A model generated the notes under the pieces. The model was not told where the DNA came from, did no database searches, and saw only the letters and a list, made by a program, of their open reading frames with translations. DNA of 35,394 nt from Poronia punctata (taxonomy: Eukaryota > Ascomycota > Sordariomycetes > Xylariales > Xylariaceae): contig MU401772.1 in NCBI GenBank assembly GCA_022579005.1, positions 1-35,394 on the forward strand, given 5' to 3'. How positions within the stretch are numbered: the stretch's first letter is position 1; the number at the start of each line of letters is the position of its first letter. This document shows positions 19,853 through 29,746 of the stretch, one piece after another. The position numbers and the translations under genes were made by a program.

Positions 19853-20529
19853 GGTTTCTAGGGTTATGGTTTAGAATTTACATCGAGTGGAATTGGCCGA
19901 ATTCCTGTGGAATAGGCAAAGTCGTGCAGTCCGACCGCGCGGGGAGATTCTAAACGAATGTTTGCGCGTACGGCAGAGGAAATAGAGGCATAAATCGAGT
20001 TGTGGAAATGTAATCTGCCAAATAATATAGTACAGATACGAGACGAAGTAGGATCGACGTCACGGAAGAACCCCCTGTAAGGACGAATCACGGAAGCCAA
20101 AAGTGAAAGCCGGCGCCAGCCCAAGACCTTGATTGCCGCTAAAAAGTAGAGGGCTTACCTAACTGTAGCCGGTACAAACCCACCTTGGGCCGGATACCGG
20201 GGATCTACGAGTAAACTAAAAAGACCACGGTTAGGTAAGTAGGTACCTACCTACGTATAGTACAGTGCAATCGACCTGTCGTGCCTGTGATAATTGCGCC
20301 GAGGTTCAACTTGAGCTTCCTATGATACCTACCTACTTCAACCGACGACCACGACAACTGCACCTTCTTGTACAATCGCACTCTCGTGTTGTCCCATGTC
20401 GGAATAAAAAACAATACCAACCTCAAACGGGCCACAGACACTGGTACATATAGGCCGATGGGCTTTTATGCCAGAAAATAATACCGAAATACAAACACGA
20501 TCCGAACGAATGACCAAACGATTCCAACA
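19853..20529. promoter_or_regulatory. Divergent promoter region of ERD1 and PEX10
   Basis: 677 bp between two divergently transcribed starts. Contains a perfect palindrome GTAGGTACCTAC at 20239-20250, embedded in TTAGGTAAGTAGGTACCTACCTACG. Another TACCTACCTACTTC tract lies at 20326-20339. No coding signal. Confidence 0.6.
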
Positions 20530-21810
20530 ATGACAACACCATCGCCTTCTTCTTCCGCCTCCCCTCCATCCCTCACCAGCGCACCATACCCATACGCCTT
20601 CGCCCCGGACATAATCCGCGCCCACCAAAAAGATGCCTACTTCCAAGGTCTCCTCACCAACCAACTCACCGACCTGCACCGCCGACTCCTCGGCGCACGT
20701 TCCGCCCACGCCTGGTCCGCCGAATCACGCACCATCGCCGACCTCCTATACCTCTGTCTCACGACCTTGTTAGGCAACCGCACCCTCGGCGAGGAATACT
20801 GCGGCCTAGTACAAGTAGAGTCGTCATCAAATGGGTCGTCAGAAGACGCCCGTCAATTACCATCTATCCAGCGACGAGCAGCCTACATAGCCGGCAGCAT
20901 ACTCCTTCCCTACGGCCTCACCAAGATCCTCCCGGGAATACGAGCACGGATCAGAGCTCGTCTCCAACGGAATATCGCGCGCGCACAAGCACAAGCACAA
21001 GCAAACCAACACAACCACCATTCCAAACCAAGCAATCTAAAAGGCAACAGCAACAACAATAAAAAGAAATCCGCAACCGAAACATGGACCTACAAACTCC
21101 AAACATACCTCCTAGCCAACCTCTCAACAGTAACATCCCCCGCGCCCATCCACGCCCTCAGTCTCGCCCTCTTCTACTTCAGCGGGTCATACTACGAGCT
21201 AGCCAAGCGCTTCAGCGGTCTCCGGTACATATTCACATCGCGGACGCAGATCGGGGCGGACGGGGAACCTACCGCTGACCGCGCCGGATACGAGGTTCTC
21301 GGCGTCTTGCTCGTCGTGCAGATGAGTGTGCAGGCTTATCTACACGTGCGCGCCACGTTACAATCCGCGCGACGCGAGAGGGCGAGCATTGCTGGTGGCG
21401 GTGGTGATGTAGATGTCTCGCTGGACGAGCACGCTTATAGTGCGAATAATGCCATCTTGTTGACGCAGATGGGCACGCCTGGTGCTGCGTCGGCGCAGAA
21501 TACGCGCATTGATATCTCTGCTGTGACCAATACGCCTCCTCCTCCTCCCACGTCGAAACAGGCGGGTGGTGGTGGTGAAGGTGGAGCACGTTACGATCTG
21601 GCAAACGAGGATGCTATGCGCTGGATCAAGGGCGGACAGCAGCGAAAGTGTACTCTGTGTCTTGAGGAGCTCAAGGATCCCGCTGCGACGCAGTGCGGAC
21701 ACGTCTTCTGCTGGGCGTGCATTGGCGACTGGGTTCGTGAGAAGCCCGAGTGCCCGCTTTGCCGGAGGGAGGCCATGGTGCAGCACATTTTACCTTTGCG
21801 AGCGTTCTAG
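20530..21810 (+). CDS. pex10: Peroxisome biogenesis factor 10 (PEX10), RING E3 ubiquitin ligase
   Basis: Single-exon gene of 426 residues. A Ser/Pro-rich N-terminus is followed by YAFAPDIIRAHQKDAYFQGLL, the conserved Pex2/Pex10 start. Membrane segments lie around RAAYIAGSILLPYGL, HALSLALFYFSGSYYELAKR and GYEVLGVLLVVQMSVQAYL. A polar linker rich in Gln/Asn/Lys separates the first pair. A glycine- and proline-rich linker (about 285-360) precedes a complete C3HC4 RING: C374, C377, C389, H391, C394, C397, C408, C411. Family role: with PEX2 and PEX12 forms the peroxisomal membrane ligase that ubiquitinates the import receptor PEX5 for recycling. The start at 20530 is the first ATG giving the family N-terminus. 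Confidence 0.96.
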   Translation: MTTPSPSSSASPPSLTSAPYPYAFAPDIIRAHQKDAYFQGLLTNQLTDLHRRLLGARSAHAWSAESRTIADLLYLCLTTLLGNRTLGEEYCGLVQVESSSNGSSEDARQLPSIQRRAAYIAGSILLPYGLTKILPGIRARIRARLQRNIARAQAQAQANQHNHHSKPSNLKGNSNNNKKKSATETWTYKLQTYLLANLSTVTSPAPIHALSLALFYFSGSYYELAKRFSGLRYIFTSRTQIGADGEPTADRAGYEVLGVLLVVQMSVQAYLHVRATLQSARRERASIAGGGGDVDVSLDEHAYSANNAILLTQMGTPGAASAQNTRIDISAVTNTPPPPPTSKQAGGGGEGGARYDLANEDAMRWIKGGQQRKCTLCLEELKDPAATQCGHVFCWACIGDWVREKPECPLCRREAMVQHILPLRAF

Positions 21811-22550
21811 TTTAGCATATTATATGAGTTCATCAAAATTTTGGACTTGGCCCTAGTTGTAACAATAAAATCGTCCTGTATTAGACTCGTCAACGGAGCA
21901 CGGCAGGTTTCTTGGTCGCTTCGAGTTGAAAACGCCATCGATAGTACATATCGCGCCCAGATATCTATCATACAAAATGGGTATATTATGCACGACATCG
22001 GGCTTGTTCCAGCAAGTACGGCCCAACAAAACATAGTGAAGCAGGATAGAGAGAAATAGCACCAGAACAAAACAACGTGTATCTGTCCTAATGCGAATGT
22101 CAACAAATGACAGAGTAAGGGAATCAGAACAGCAGCAGTCAAAAGACGATCGCGCGCTCCCCTTTCCCCACTCGTCGTTGTCTTCGAAGTGACAACTACG
22201 GGCAAACAACTGACAGAATGCACCCCGTCATAGAGTCGTCTCCAACCGCGTTGATTAGATCGCGCCTTATCCCCCATTCGCCTGCCCCGGTCATGCTTTT
22301 ATGGTCTGTAGTCTTTCAGTTTAGCTCTACGAGTTGGCTCCAAGACCAGCTTCAAGAGCAAAATGATTACAGTGTGACATCTAGTATTCCAAACCAGAAA
22401 TTCGATGCACACCAACTGCCCATGCCCAGCTCGCCCCTATATCGTACGCCGCAAGTAGGTATCATCGATGTGTCCAGGTTCCTCGACCTCCGAAAGCAGC
22501 CTTGTAGAACGCCATATCCGAGTTTAGATTTCCATGTGCCTAGGTGTTTT
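21811..22550. other. Intergenic between convergent PEX10 and LYAR genes
   Basis: 740 bp holding both 3' ends. A 156-codon minus-strand frame (21807-22277) with hydrophobic stretches is present but has no recognised family and overlaps the PEX10 stop; judged fortuitous. Confidence 0.55.
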
Positions 22551-24610
22551 TCATTCCTCGATTGAGAAGAGAACGATTTCACCGCGCTCGTTGCGACGCA
22601 TGCGCAAGGACCTCCACAACTCTTTCTCCTCCATCACTTTGCCAAGGCTATCGCCTGACGACGTGCGCTCACGATGGAAACGCTTCAAGGCTTTGTTCAC
22701 GCTATAACCCCGGTCACTCTCGGGACCTTTAGTGCAGAAGCTCAGGAAGAGGTCCGAGCGCGGTCGGTAGATGACCATTGCGCCGCTCTCGTCATCTTTC
22801 TCGTCACTGGATTTTGGACGATACTCGATGAGCTTTGGGGCTTTCTTCGAGGAGGAAGAACCACTGCTTGTTCGACGTTTCTTTTCTTTGCTTTCTGACG
22901 ATGACTTGCGCTTTTTGGACACCTTGGATTTCGAGGGCCCGGCCACGAGCATTTTGAAGCCAAAACTATCCGTGCGGGTGGCTTTCGATTTCGATTGTTT
23001 CTTCTTCTTAATGGGGCTGGCAGGCGAATTTTCGGTAGCGTCGCCTCCAGAATAATCGGGAGACGGAGGGAACTGCGATGGGCGCATCATGCTCTTAAGG
23101 CCGCCAGTCAATCCGGAATGTAGAACAGGAGGCGCATCCGTCATGTCTTCGTCGATACGCGGATCGATTGCGCCTGGACTCGTCTCGATGTGCAGCCGTT
23201 TCCGCTTCTTGTCTTTCTTCTGTTCACTATCCTTACTCTTCTTCTTGTGTACTTTGGGCGCCGGCGTCTCATAGGCCATAGCATCGTCGACCATGTAGCC
23301 AGACTCATCCACATAGTTGTTTACATCTTCTTCGAACCGAATAAGTTGACGGCCACCGCCAAGGGGTGCCGGAGTTTGCTGTGGCTGTAGGTTGACTCTC
23401 GATGCATTTGGTGTTGGATCCAACATGTAGTCGAAAACATTAACATTGGGATCGTCGATAACAGCCGGAGTCGGCGCGGATGTAACTGGTGTCGCTGTAA
23501 AGGTAATGCCCCCTACACCTCCGGACTCGGGCATGGCAAAGCCCTGGTATGTTCCAGCCTCTTCCGCCGCGTCTTCGACGTATGCGCGGTGTGCCATCGA
23601 GTCTGGATCGGCTGCCGCGTTCTCTTTATGGTTCGGCTTCTGCCTCTTGGGTTTGTATAGTGCGCCTTGGTACTTTTGGTCTTCTGTCATGCAACTCTAT
23701 CTGGGGCGTTAGGGGCATAGTCGGTGGAAGAGTAGGAAGGGCGTTGGACTTGTTGTAACTTACAGTATGAGACCGGTATTCAGTGCCAGGGAAGTGAACC
23801 ATGCAATCGATACAGGTAAACGTTGCGTAGTGGCAGCGATTTCTGTGCGGGTCGAGCTTCTTCTTCGTCAAGACGTCACCGCAATTCTGTCATAAAGGTT
23901 TACAGTTAGATTATACAGACGAAACTGAAAATGACATGTAAGGAGTGCGACGAATAATATGAGTACAATTAAGGTTGAAAGTGATCATGATTTAGTTCTA
24001 GTTGGAGGGGCGGAGGGGTGAAATAGTAGGTCAGGAGATGACGGCGGCTGGCCGTCCAGGTGGTTCGCTCAACCGGGATGGGTGGGCAACCAGGGCGGGA
24101 AGAACCAGGGGTAAGGTAGTAACAGCCCCAGAAACCCTTAGCGCGTGAGGAATAGGAATGGGCACAAGACAGCGCCCAGGGTTGGCTAGCAAGGGTTGGC
24201 CCGGTATTGAAATTTGGTTGATCAATGTCAAGGGTGAGGGATTGGTGATCGATCAATAATTACCTAGAAAAAGCGTCGAATAGGGCATAAAGGACGAACA
24301 AAGAGGGAGGTGGGATGTGTGGAATATGTCACATGTGGTGTGGATGTGGGTGTGGGTGTATTTTATGAAAGAGGGGGGCCAGCGCGCACCGTAACCCAAT
24401 GTCGTGTCGTTGTTGACGTTGATGTTGCTGCTATTCGAAAGGGGGGGGGGGACGGACAAAGGCAAATAAAAACCTCCACGGGCAGAGGGCAGACGGGAAG
24501 GCGGACGCAGGTTGGGTAAAAACGGCAACAAGGACGGAACGGGGTGATGTCAGGCACCTTGGGCTCGACTCTGATTACTGTTTACGTACCTCGCACGAAA
24601 AGGAAACCAT
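22551..24610 (-). CDS. LYAR-type C2HC zinc-finger nucleolar protein
   Basis: Three exons: 24610-24590 (only 21 nt), 23886-23764 and 23696-22551. Introns are 703 bp and 67 bp. The product is 429 residues. Spliced start MVSFSCENCGDVLTKKKLDP continues into two linked Zn sites (C6, C9, H21, C25; C32, C35, H47, C50) followed by MTEDQKYQGALYKPK. This is the exact layout of LYAR / cell-growth-regulating nucleolar proteins. The rest is low complexity: acidic and Pro-rich to ~180, then Lys/Ser-rich blocks (KKKKQSKSK, KKRKSSSESKEKKRR) that look like nuclear or nucleolar localisation signals. A conserved-looking tail contains GYSVNKALKRFHRER and EKELWRSLRMRRNERGEIVLF. Likely role: rRNA processing or chromatin regulation in the nucleolus, inferred from family. 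The intron 1 donor is GTACGT, branch ATCTAACTG, acceptor ATGACAG. Confidence 0.93.
23887..24589 (-). other. 703-bp first intron of the LYAR-like gene
   Basis: Unusually long for this window (other introns 55-204 bp). It separates a 7-codon first exon from the zinc-finger exon. On the transcribed strand it includes a run of at least 10 C (plus-strand G-run near 24438-24450) and an AC/CCACA-rich stretch (plus-strand GTGTGG repeats near 24335-24360). Confidence 0.8.
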
Positions 24611-27600
24611 GGTTTCTGAATGGTCCGAAAGACTGTCGACTTTCTGATTGGTGCGGCCTTACACCTTTCCCTCAATGGGTGTTGACTTTACCGGCTAGGC
24701 GATAAATTCTGATCTCGAACCACCGTGTTGAGTGGCTGACGGACTGCGAGATGACGAAAGGGATATACAACACCAAGTATGCAGCGTCGATAACTACAAC
24801 TTCTCAGAGTAAGATATGGTCGCAGCGTCTGAAACTTGCAATGCGCGGGTATAGTTTGTGTCTGTTGGGGAATTGTTTCAGAAGCCGATTTATTGGGCCA
24901 CTCTCAAGACAAGATGTGATGAACTAGGTCAAGCCGTGTATGTCGGCCCTATAGTCCAGGTGGGAGGATTGCTGACGCGGATCTTGTGCTATGGACGAAT
25001 GACACTTTCCAGATGAAGTGAAAGGGATGCGCACGATGTCTCTTGGGGGTTCCAATAATGGTGGTAATGGTCTCTTTGCGTGTTACGGCACCACAGGGCT
25101 GTACAAGTAGAGACAAGAGGCTTTTTTGCAATATCTACCAGACGTAGATACCTGAGGTTAGTAATTGGGGCCGTGGCTATAGTAGCGGGGGGGCCAAAAA
25201 AATCAGAAAGTCCAAATTGTCGGGTTGTTCAATCACGCGTAAAGTGACAGACAATAAACTTTGGCGCCTTGACGACTTTGTTTTTAGAAACTTGTGGAGG
25301 GGCGCTCAGCAACACTTTCCTCTTCAGGTCTGGGGCTATACAAATAAAGTAACCATGTAATGAAGGAAGAAGGTGGAAGTATGAAAATAGCAATGTGGAA
25401 TTGCTCCGGATAATACTTGCAAACAAGAATACTAATAGGCTTGCCAATTAGTCAATAAAGGACAATAACAACAGACAGACTGTTTATCATCAATATCAAT
25501 AGAGCGAGCAAATTGGTGTTATGCGTATCGTAGCCAGCCCGAGACAAGGTGAAATGGGTATGCCGGTGCCAATGACAACCTTTGCTTTTTTTGCGCATAA
25601 TCAATTTTTTCTTCCCCCCCACAGCCCAAGTTGGGCACCTAGACCACGGGCTGTGTTGACGGGTCTTGTTTATTGGACAGGTCATGCCCCGCTCACAGTT
25701 GTTGGCAGGGTGAGGGAAGCACCTCGACAGGCGATGGCGGATGGTGGCAGTCCTTCAGATCGTGTTTGTCTCTACGATCACCCCCAAAACATTCCACACC
25801 TACAATAGCTCCAAGACAGACTGCTAACCTACCTTAGTGCATCCCTTCTACGCGCACACCTTGTTACATAAACTGCCCCTGATTGGCCAGTGCCGACCAG
25901 CATACCTTTGCAGCCCAATCGATGCCACACCAACAGGTCATCTCAATTAAACAGGTGGATTCGCGAACATGCACATGACCTCGATCATTATTCCGCCAGA
26001 ACTTTCATGGCATTGCCTAGGTAATGAGGTGATGCAGCCCTGAGAAGATATCAGATTGCAATGCATCTGCAAGAATAAGCAATGCTTTCTCGCTTCTGCT
26101 TGCTTCATCCCTTTGAGAAGTGTTGGTCAAATGTCATCCAATTCCCCTGTCACTTAAGGCTTAACCCTGCATTCCTTAAGTTTCAGCTGGCGTCCTGATT
26201 GAGGGGCAGCTCTGTTTCCTATTTTAAGCGCTGTCCTGTTTAGGAATGCGGGACAACACAAAGTCTGACACTGCCGATGTACGTGTATACGAGAATGCCG
26301 AGCAGAACCCCTCATTGGCCTAGCTGGAGTTGTTTCAACTTACCACAAGGGAGGTAGACAAAAGTGCCGAACAAACGAAGGAAGCTTCAAGTTCTCCGGA
26401 CTGCTTCCACGACGGCGTATGAGCAAATGGAATTGTTGGTAGAAGGAGAGGAAGACAGAAAGACAAACACAGGAGCGACAGTGATAAGGTGCCAGACTGA
26501 GGGCAATTCTGCAAAAACACACGCAATTACTGTCCAAAGTTGCTCTTTTACGTACGTGTGAGGCATCTTGTAGTCTAACGTTCCTTGCTTTCTTGATCAA
26601 GACCTGAAGCACCTACACGTAAATGGGTGATGACAGACCAATCAAGGCTCGAGTTATGTTTCTAAATTAGTACGGGCAAAGGATCGCGTTGGTTTCTTAT
26701 CTGCGCGTCTTACCTTCCTGTCACCCTTCCCTACTGCACGCGTAAGTCTTGGAATCTCAATTGCGCTGACAGACAGCCAGCCTACACACCTGTAGCTCGT
26801 ATCCCTCTAGATGACCTCGGTATGAGCACCGTGGTCGATATAATTCCATGTGTGTTCCTTGCATAGCTATATCACACATACACATACTTTGGCATTTGTC
26901 TGCGTCTTCCCCGACAATTGCTGTGATAGTGCCTGTTCCAAGAAACCTAAACTAGGTGCATGCGCAGCAACCAACCAACATGATGCAGCCGCTGTGCTAT
27001 CTGCAGCCCGAGTCGATCCCCTTCGTCTAAGTCGGTGTATAGTGGTTTAAACCTTGAAGCTGATACCTAGCTCTTCTCGTGATACCAAAGCATTGATCCC
27101 AGCGTTTCACCCCAAAAGATCAAAAGGTCAACGGTTTCAGTTTCCAACTGTACCCCAGTCATGTGATTTCTGAAATTGAAGCGGCCGATCAAACCATCTT
27201 ACCTGTACCTGACAATGTTTGAGTTGCGCGTACATACCTAGTACGAGTACTTGGCCAAATATCTTTGTATGACCACACGCATTATGTATATTGGGCTACA
27301 TTGTACATATCACTTTTTCTTAACAATACTTACCTTGCTTACATAGACATCAAATAATAGGTGACAATATAACCTGGAGCTGGTTCTGTATGTGTATCAT
27401 TTATGCGTACCCTTTTACGAGTAGTTCTGCTCGTAACATACAGGCAGATGAACAGGGGTAATATATACAGAAAACCTAAAAACATGTACTTGTAAGGTAT
27501 CTAGTAATTGTAAGTTGTAGGTCTGTACCTGTAGAAATGGGCGTGTACCAGATACAAGTGAGAACTAACAGCCTGTGCCGTCCACTATCTCCGTGCCTAA

Positions 27601-28361
27601 ATCCTAGTCCGGGGAATTACCTGCCAAATTTATCTTACTAGGTTCTGAGTTTCTATTTTATGCTCACGCTCCGATGTCTGAAGTACGTACCTACACCTTT
27701 TCAACCTCTGACATTATGTTCAGGATCTTCACTTGCCAGACTGCATTTTTGATGTTTTAGGTAGGTATAGAAATGCTGGTAGGTAGCCACAGCCAACCAG
27801 GTGAGTCGAGCATCGCGATGTACTGGTGAGACGTCCTCTCAATGGATGTAGACTAGCCAAATGTACCTATTCTACCTATTGTTCAGCAAGGGCATCAAAT
27901 CCTAGACTTGACACGGAGCTGATTCGCTACGATAGGTACTTCCTGCTCGTAGTAGGTTAGGTTAGGTAGACCGGGTTGTTAACCTACGAATACATGTAGG
28001 TACTGGCATTCTACACGTAGGTATTTATCGGCTTATGAGCCGCCAAACCCAAAAGCGGCCAGTACTAGGTACATAGATTTGGTAGGGCATTTACGTGTAC
28101 GTGTACAAGTACTCGTAGGTAATTAGCATAGGTACCTACATACCTACATATCGTACCGGAATACAAGTAGATTAGCTCAGGTATTCCCGTCCCTCTGCAC
28201 GTTTGTTGACGTCCGTGTGCCACCTACCAACCTACTGCACCAAGCTTGACTCCGTTCGGAATTGTGACTCCTTTTTTCCCGTGGTCCATTCTCATTTCTA
28301 TCCTTTTTACTGCCCTTGGTCTACTCACCTCCTCCTCGGACAGATAAGCCCTCTTCGAGAC
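24611..28361. other. 3.75-kb gene-free divergent interval between LYAR and BEM46 genes
   Basis: No ORF here resembles a protein family I know, on either strand; the longest are under 100 codons. Contents: LYAR promoter, scattered low-complexity tracts, a seven-base G-run near 25187, and a dense field of TAGGTA/TACCTA hexamers at 27688-28150 just upstream of BEM46. It could host a non-coding RNA or a lineage-specific gene that cannot be seen by reading alone. Confidence 0.55.
27688..28150. repeat. Dense TAGGTA / TACCTA motif field
   Basis: At least 13 copies of TAGGTA or its complement within about 460 bp, in both orientations. They include GTAGGTTAGGTTAGGTAG (27953-27970) and AGGTACCTACATACCTAC (28130-28147). 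Chance expectation is well under one. Confidence 0.75.
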
Positions 28362-29746
28362 ATGTCTCCTCCGGGAGCCTCATCAATGCCACAACCGACC
28401 TTTCTGGAGCAGACTGTATCGCTGCTCAGTTCCGTCGCCGGCTACATGCGCCTGCCGGCGTTGGCGACTTCGGTATGCATCTGCGCTCACTGTCCTTCCG
28501 GTCAACAGCCTCTACTTCTTCGCCGGCTTCTCCTAGCGAATGGTCCTTGACCCGAGCCTACCAACGGGCCCAGTCTGCCATCACAAGTCGCTGTCGTGCC
28601 GCAGCCGAACTAACGGAGGCTGCTCAGGGTGTTGCCGCCGTTTTGACATCTCTCCTATATTTCAAGCAAAAGTGAGTACCCACATCCTCCCGTCCAACTG
28701 GCTGCAGATGGGCTATCATAGCTAACCTGTGGTGTCCCATTGCTAGGGCTTTAATATATCCCTCTAACGTGCCCGCAAATGCTCGGACAGAGGTCCCCCG
28801 GCCGTCACAATTCGGCCTAAGCGACTTTGAAGAGCTCGTAATACCGACCAACGATGGCGAGAAACTATCTGCGTTTTATATCCGGGGGCCTAGGCGTGGC
28901 CGGTACGCGAAGTGCACCGTGCTGATGTTCCACGGCAATGCTGGCAATATTGGTCATCGTTTGCCCATCGCCCGTATGTTGATTAATAGTCTTGGGTGCA
29001 ACGTTTTTATGCTCGAGTATCGAGGCTATGGTTTATCCACAGGCGAGCCAGACGAGAAAGGCATCAACCTTGACGCTCAAACAGCACTGGACTACCTACG
29101 CAGCCGGGCAGAGACCCGGAGCCACAAGCTCATAGTATACGGGCAGAGTCTGGGAGGCGCTGTCAGTATCAAGCTCGTTGCTAAGAATCAGCACCGAGGA
29201 GATATTGCCGGTCTCATATTGGAGAACACGTTCATCTCGATGCGTGCTTTGATACCATCTGTCATCCCTCCGGCCAAGTATTTGACTATGCTCTGCCATC
29301 AACAATGGGCCAGTGAATCTGTACTTCCGAGCATTAGTGAGGTTCCCATCTTGTTCTTGAGCGGTCTGCAAGACGAGATAGTCCCGTAAGTATTGGCCTT
29401 TTTTGCTTTTCCCCCACTGGTCCGATTGTCTATATGATGAATTAAACAACCACCCACAAAACCTGAGTTCGCTTGCGAATAAGGATTATACTTTTGTTTC
29501 CTGATATTATACATCGGCCAATCCCACTTCCACACTGATATGCTCATTATATGGGATGACATCAGATAAGCTGACCGATGTTTCCGCAGACCTTCTCACA
29601 TGCGAAGGCTTTATGAAATCACCACTACCCCAACCAAGATTTGGAAGCCATTACCTGGCGGTGACCATAATTCCAGCGTTCTGGAAGAGGGCTATTTTGA
29701 GGCTATAGCCGACTTCATTTCGAACGTTGCTGGAGATGAGAAGTAA
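28362..29746 (+). CDS. bem46: BEM46-type alpha/beta hydrolase (ABHD13/ABHD17-like)
   Basis: Four exons: 28362-28472, 28628-28671, 28747-29385 and 29590-29746. Introns are 155, 75 and 204 bp. The product is 316 residues. Exon 2 is only 44 nt and supplies the membrane-anchor end (GVAAVLTSLLYFKQK), running into ALIYPSNVPANARTEVPRP. Then come the family blocks VLMFHGNAGNIGHRLPIA, LEYRGYGLSTGEPDEKG, nucleophile Ser186 in YGQSLGGAVS, NQHRGDIAGLILENTF, Asp261 in GLQDEIVPPSHM and His291 in GGDHNS, so the triad is complete. The protein is expected to be tethered to the ER or plasma membrane by its N-terminal helix. BEM46 has been linked to polarity and hyphal growth in fungi; the substrate is unknown. 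Intron 1 was placed using branch GAACTAACG and acceptor GCTCAG. Retaining it would bring a stop at 28548-28550. Confidence 0.93.

Noticed and set aside
21807..22277. 156-codon minus-strand frame between PEX10 and LYAR
   Set aside because: Hydrophobic but without family resemblance. Overlaps the PEX10 end and sits in the shared 3' region.
25521..25808. 95-codon plus-strand frame in the 3.75-kb gap
   Set aside because: No signal peptide, domain or splice support; treated as chance.
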